Below the pieces are notes generated by a model, which worked only from the letters and a program-made list of their open reading frames with translations, made no database searches and was not told where the DNA came from. This document shows, in pieces, positions 58,200 to 64,000 of a stretch of 64,000 nucleotides of DNA. Source of the DNA: Antilocapra americana (taxonomy: Eukaryota > Chordata > Mammalia > Artiodactyla > Antilocapridae); assembly GCA_007570785.1 (NCBI GenBank), contig ML660777.1, positions 3,487,436-3,551,435 on the forward strand, read 5' to 3'. Numbering within the stretch: the stretch's first letter is position 1; each line of letters starts with the position of its first letter. A program made the position numbers and the translations under genes.

Positions 58200-58440
58200 G
58201 CATTGAAACATGTTTACATTACCATATATAAAGTAGATAACCAGTCTAGGTTCAGTGCGTGAAGCAGGACACCCAAAAACGGGTGTTCTGGATATCCCCA
58301 TGGGGATAGGGTGGGGAGGGAGGTGGGAGAGGGGTTCGGAATGGGGGGGACACATGTATACCTGTGGCTAAGTCATGTTGTTGTATGGCAAAAACCATCA
58401 CAATGTTGTAAAGTAAATATCCTCCAATTAAAGTAAATCA
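58200..58440 (+). mobile_element. Ruminant L1 3' UTR end
   Basis: 'ggtggggagggaggtgggag', 'cacatgtatacctgtggct' and 'gttgtaaagtaaatatcctc' fit the G-rich 3' tail of artiodactyl L1; ends 'ccaattaaagtaaatc'. Confidence 0.65.
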
Positions 58441-59439
58441 TTTTTTTTCTGAAAAGAATATAGAATTTATCAAAGTTCAATTTTCTTTTAGATGTATATA
58501 TACTTATGTTTCCTTTTTTTTAAATACATGACTGAATATTATACTTACTGTGCGAGCAAGTTTCATCATTTTGCCACATTCTCACATTGCTTCTCTCTGC
58601 ACTTACTTTTGGTTTTCTGTCACTATTTCTGCTGCCTGTGTCCTTTTCTGACTGTCACATTTCTGCCACCTTCTTGAAGCATCTCCTTGTTTTCTCAGAC
58701 TCACACTGAACTCTCACCATCTGAGACTATGCCATTTAATTGATCATGTCATCTGTCTTAGAGTTGAGGCATATAAAGATGGCTCTGTGAAAATACTGAA
58801 GGCATTATTTTAAAATTTATTTCATTAAAGTTTTTATCTGAAATGTTCACTTTAAGCATTCATGTCAAGACACTTGGACACAGCAAACAATGTAATTTCA
58901 CACACGGTGCTTAATCATCTAGCTGATCTCTGGTAAAAGATATTTGGAGAACATAAAAATAGAATTAAATAATATGACATTTTTTTTTCTACTGGTATTT
59001 CCCAATGTAAGGAATCCTATTGATTGACCACAGAAATAAAATGAATAGCGTGTTCATTAGTGAATTAGGGGATGCGTTTAAGTTAAAGACTGTCTCTACC
59101 CTAACAGTAGTGTCACAGTATTCCTAAATGACCCTTGGAACCTCCTGGGCATTTCACAAAGTAAACAAAATTCCCCCTGTGAGTTCTGACAACTGCCAGG
59201 CATTTTGGAGGGTGAAGTAGGCCTCCTGGCAGAACATATGCCCCACGTGACCTGTTCCCTGTGTCCTCAGTTTGGCTGTCTTTCATACAAAGCATTTTTG
59301 TCATTGGAAACCCTGACCCTGTAATGAACAAGATTCTTATGTCATAAGAAGCTTCTATCCAAGAGAGAATACATGGATACAACCACAGCAAAACAGCACC
59401 CGCTACACATACAGCACTTCAAGTTCTCAAACTTTTGAG

Positions 59440-59575
59440 TGCCTAGTGATCAAGTGCTCTGTTTTTAAAGTATATTTTCAGGCTGCATTCCCATAACTTT
59501 TAACTTGTTAGATCTTGGATCTGGTCCAGGAATCTGGATTTCTAACAAGCAAATCTATTGCTGGTAAAGATGTTT
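59440..59575 (+). mobile_element. MER5-like DNA transposon remnant
   Basis: 'ggtccaggaatctggatttc' followed by 'taacaagcaaatctattgc' recalls MER5A. Short and diverged. Confidence 0.35.
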
Positions 59576-59909
59576 TATACAGCCTTTTTGTAGAGGAAAA
59601 AAAATACTGTATTTCTACATTAAAGCTCAGAGAAACCTAGCAATACCATTTGTCAAACTATACTATGTGTAGAATCATGGTTTTTTTTTTTTCAGTTTGT
59701 ATTCAGTTGACTCGAAGGTGACTTGTAAAAGTCTGTCTTGTACTTTCTAGCTATAATTAAAATATCTAGTTGGAATAAAACTGATTGTAAAATTATGACT
59801 GAGTTTAAAGTTGACATAAAATAATTTGGTAAATATAATCCACAAGTGGTTATGTTTAAATATACTCCTCTAAGTATTCTTACATAAGATACTTTGTATT
59901 ATCTTGTTG

Positions 59910-60540
59910 TTGGTCAATCGCTCAGTCATGTCTGACTCTTTGTGACCCCATGGACTGCAGCACCCCAGGCTTCTCGTGAGCTTGCTCAAACTCATGTACA
60001 TTGAGTCAGTGATGCCATTCAACCATCTCATCCTCTGTTGTCCCGTTTTCCTCCTGCCCTCAGTCTTTCCGAACATCAAGGTCTTTTCCAATGAGTCCGT
60101 TCTTTGCATCAGGTGGCCAGAGTATTGGAGCTTCAGTTTCAGCATCAGTCCTTCCAATGAATATTTAAGACTGATTTCCTTTGCAGTTGACTAGTTGGAT
60201 CTCCTTGCAGTCCAAGGGACTGTCAAGAGTCTTCTCCAACACCACAGTTCAGAAGCATCAATTCTTTAGTGCTCAACTTTCCTTATAGTCCAACTCTGAC
60301 ATCCTACATGACTACTGGAAAAACCATAGCTTTGACTAGATGGACCTTTGTTGGAAAAGTAATGTCTCTTCATTTTAATATGCTATCTAGGTTTGCTGTA
60401 GCTTTTCTTCCAAGAAACAAGCGTCTTTTAATTTCATGGCTGCAATCACCATCTGCAATGATTTTGGAAGCCAAGAATATAAAATCTGTCACTGTTTCCA
60501 TTGTCTTCCCCATATATTTCCCCATCTATTATATTTACAT
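59910..60540 (-). mobile_element. BovB 3' fragment
   Basis: The minus strand at 59870-60157 reads [20 protein letters not shown] and the upstream part continues to about 60540. Small gaps and frame loss. Confidence 0.92.
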
Positions 60541-61485
60541 ATAATATCCCCCATAACCTTTGGGTCCAAATAAAATTTTTAACTTTTTTTGCAATTGCTT
60601 TATCTCTTTGAAGTAATTATTCAAAATACTTTAAAGAACAGGATAACATTTTTGTGGCTAAGCGCACTTGTAAAATTTCTCACCTAGGCTGCCTACGTGG
60701 AGTTTCCACTGAACTTTATTGAAGAAACTTGGGAAAAGCCCAACCATTTTCCCAGGCATGTACTTGAAAAATATTCCTGATTTGTGAGATCAATCATATA
60801 TAAATTTGTAACTATCAACTTGGGTTTTTAGTATGGTGAACAGGTGCAGACAGAAATAAAACAATGTTAACTGATCTTTCTCAACTAGAACTACTATGGA
60901 CAGCACAGGCAAATTGGAAGAGTCAGCTCTACTTTAAAAGAAGTCCAGAATAAAAGTAATGAAAGTCAGAAAGTCCCAAGACAGGAAGTGACTTCCTCCA
61001 TACTGTTTTCCTAAAAATATGAAACAGTTAGGTTATTTGGAAGTTATAAACCAATAAGGAAACCTAAAGAAAAATCTGTGACCTATTACCAAATTATAGC
61101 CCTAGTTATAACTGATGAAAGATTATAGTTCTTTTGGGGGCATGAGGGAGCTAAATTGTATAAATTTGTCTTTTTAAAAGTGATGTTCTTCAGTTAAATG
61201 AATCTTCAAAAAAAGGTCTAATCTCAGAATCTTTGACTCTTATAGTAAGTTTAAAAGAGTGCAAAAAATCAATCCAAGTAATAACTGGAAGATTTAAATA
61301 CTAACTCCGCTCTGTTTCAGCAGTGATTGTCCTTTTCTAACAAGGTTGACACACCTTTCCTGTGGCAGCTAACAGAGGCGAGGCACCCATTTGACCCTAG
61401 AACAGTGCGAGGTACTGTAAGTACAATATTACATAGCACTAGAGTAATGATGTAATTCAGAAGACCAGTTCGTTTGTAATAAAAT

Positions 61486-61680
61486 GTGTGTTAGTTGCTC
61501 AGTCATGTCGGACTCTTTGCAGTCCCATTGACTGTAAGCTCCTCTGTCCATGGAATTCACCAGGCAAAAATATTGGAGTAAGTAGCCATTTCCTTCTCTA
61601 GGGGATCTTCTCAACCCAGGGATCAAACCTGGATGTCCTACATTCAGGCAGGTTCTTTACCATCTTAGCCACCAGGGAAG
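61486..61680 (-). mobile_element. Bov-tA SINE, near full length
   Basis: 'gttgctcagtcatgtcggac', 'gggatcaaacctggatgtcc' and 'ccatcttagccaccagggaa', reverse orientation. Confidence 0.93.
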
Positions 61681-62539
61681 TGTTTATCACTTACGATAAA
61701 CACAATCCCAATTGTATCACTGATACAATAAGTTTAAAAGTTCCCAGAATTACAAGTCTCCCACCCATTCCCCTAAAACCCTTATTCATCTGTCAAAAAT
61801 CAGTATGTTATTTTTCAGTGGAAGTAATTTACACAAAAGATTAAAATAAATTCAGAATAAATGAACGGCACACAGTGAAAACTAATGTTCTCCTTCATCC
61901 ATCCTGCTTTGCCTTGCCACTGTGAACAATTTCTATTTTTAGTTACAAAGATCTAGCCTCTGTGATTCTCAGTAACATACATCAATTAAGTACTAGCTGA
62001 CTCCTCACTTTAAAATAGGAGGAAATTAATGCATCTATTCCTCCTTCATTCCCTTCCTTTCTATTTTTGTGATAGTATCATTTTTACATTATCATATTTA
62101 TACATCCACATTTTGTTATATAAATACTTTTCATTACAGAACCAAGCAGAGTGATTGAAGTCATGCAGAAAGGAGCAGAATCCTGATCTTGTATCATTTA
62201 AATTTCACTTTTCAGTGAAGAATCTTTTTAAGTACCCCAGTCTAATAGAAATTCTCATTTTTTTAGCTAGCTTCCTATACTTCTGTGTCAGCCTTATCTG
62301 ATTTCATTATTCATGTAACCTCATTCTTTGATTCTTTTTTTTCACTGTGCTATGACTGTATCAAGAAATTTTAACATGAAGAGCATGTGAATGGCAAATC
62401 AGTTTTTGCACTTCTGAAAATGACTTCATTCTGCCTTTAGAGTCATGTGTGATAGGCCTTTTTACTATGAGACATTATTTGACATGTCTTGTATATATTA
62501 GTTTGTGTGTATTTCACATGTATAGAATATATATACTAA

Positions 62540-62742
62540 TATGGTGGCTCAGACAGTAAAGAATCCACCTGCCATGCGGGAGAGCTGGGTTCAATCCCTG
62601 GGTTAGGAGGGTCCTCTGGAGAAGGAAATAGCAACTCACGCCAGTATTCTTGCCTGGGAAATCCCATGGACAGAGGAGCCTGGTGGGCTACAATCTGTGG
62701 GGTCGCAAAGAGTCAGACACGACTGAGCAACTAAGCACACAT
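62540..62742 (+). mobile_element. Bov-tA SINE, near full length
   Basis: Head 'atggtggctcagacagtaaa', body 'ctgggttcaatccctgggtt', tail 'cagacacgactgagcaacta'. Confidence 0.94.
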
Positions 62743-64000
62743 AAGCACGCAATGTAGTACGAAGATATGTTAAAGATAATATACAAGTACATAGTAACTA
62801 TAAAATCTCTAAGGATATGATCCTGCTTGTAGAATCTATAGACATGAATATTTTCTGTGATGTTTGATGAAAACTGAATACATTCATCATCTCCATTGTG
62901 TCGACTTTTTTCTGATGTTCTTCAGAACACAGCAGACACTTTAGCCTTTAATTCTGCCAGTGGAATTGAGCCTGTCCATGAGAATCCATAGATACTATGA
63001 AGGAAAAGGTGTGAGAGAGGCATATGGACAGATTTAACAGAGGAAATAAAAGGAGCCAAAGGCAGGAGGACTGAGACCAGTGAAGAAGGGATATAACAGG
63101 CAGCGAACTGTTGGTTCAGTCACGGATTGCCAAGTCCTGCTCCAGAGTCCACAGTTTCCACTTCTATTGTATAAGTCACTGAAGAGAAAAATACAAAGCA
63201 GTACTAACTTTCTAGTCATAGAGCACTGTTTTTCTTTTGTTTATACGAGTTAAGTACAAGTAGCGTTTTGCTGCTCCAGTTGGAAGATGCCGTTCTGTTC
63301 TCCCTTCTCCAAGTCAGGAGTCTCAACAGATAGGACACAGATGTGGAGGGAACAGTGTGAAGCCAACTGCCATCTGTCTTCTCTACCGTACTCAAGGGTT
63401 TTCCTAAGGTGCACCCTCTTTGCCCAGTGGTAAGACCTCAGGGAATAAAAAGCAGAATACCTCTAAGTTGCATTGGTAAAATACTTAGACCCATTCTGGA
63501 GGAGAGGGGTTGATCAAAGTCTAAATATTACTTGATTGCTTTATTGTTAGAATTCTTTTAGTCTCCTACATATATGATAGAAACAAAACTGAGTTTTCTA
63601 TCCTTCTAACACATTTAATAGCTTTTAACGTAGAGTCTGTGATTTCAGAATTTTATGAGAGCCTGAGAGTATAGCACTGCATACTCCAATCAAATTTAAC
63701 TCTGATTTTAAAAAAAAGTGAATTATACCTGCTTACAATAGATAAGAAGCTACCTGACCTTTCTGATTTTAGTTATGCTAGTAGACAGCCTCTAGGCCAG
63801 ATTTTATGAGTTGTTTTGTTAACCTTTGTTGCTAATGGAGCTCTGCTTGTTTTCATTGCCTTAACCCAATGATCTGGAGCTTTTAACTTTGTATTTAATT
63901 TTCCAAAAGTGAAAGACCTATGTGTGTAGCTTTGAGATCTAGTCTGGTTTTGCTCATTAATTAGAAGCAGGTGAGCAAAAATCTTCATAAAGAATATTTT

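Larger units (their letters stand above)
55794..64000. other. SHPRH intron 25, first 8.2 kb (no further exon found)
   Basis: It starts with a gtaaag donor. SINEs, L1 pieces, one BovB and a candidate cassette exon are listed separately. 57535-58195, 58445-59440, 60545-61480, 61685-62535 and 62745-64000 are unassigned; I checked them by eye for the family's second helicase lobe and saw none. Confidence 0.7.

Overview
This window is ruminant nuclear DNA. It is dense in BovB (RTE-type) LINE fragments and tRNA-derived Bov-tA/Bov-A2 SINEs, which together point to a pecoran ruminant (cattle, sheep, goat or a relative). Gene structure is vertebrate: short coding exons with GT-AG borders inside long AT-rich introns. 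There is no sign of bacterial, viral or plasmid organisation and no CRISPR array.

One protein-coding gene explains all the convincing coding sequence: SHPRH (SNF2 histone-linker PHD RING helicase), on the + strand. I resolve 24 consecutive coding exons between 3226 and 55793. They join in phase without a stop into 1507 codons, roughly the first 90% of a protein of about 1,680 residues. I number them exons 2 to 25, because the start codon lies in a second exon in known mammalian SHPRH genes. Domains in order are: an N-terminal region; helicase motif I (GLGKT) in exon 6; a linker-histone H1/H5-type domain in exon 8; a PHD finger and helicase motif Ia in exon 9; the DEAQ box in exon 10; the SGTP motif in exon 11; a long SHPRH-specific insert in exons 13 to 23; and a C3HC4 RING finger split over exons 24 and 25. 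The C-terminal helicase lobe is not found in 55794-64000 and should lie beyond the window. The promoter and 5' non-coding exon are also outside or unrecognised.

Layout: 1-3197 is upstream intron or flank with old L1 sequence. 3198-33016 holds exons 2 to 16, with two large antisense BovB copies in introns 4 and 11. Intron 16 (33017-39265) holds a multi-level nest of transposons. Exon 17 (39266-39373) sits between two sense BovB fragments. 41998-55793 holds exons 18 to 25. 55794-64000 is intron 25, made of SINE, L1 and BovB fragments plus unassigned sequence.

The most useful observations are a GC-AG intron after exon 4, an in-frame candidate cassette exon at 56555-56641, the nested repeat stack in intron 16, exon 17 lying between direct BovB repeats, and an exact 99-bp in-frame tandem duplication inside a BovB copy. 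I found no evidence of an undescribed biological system. Repeat family names come from recognising sequence, not from a database search, and their ends are approximate.
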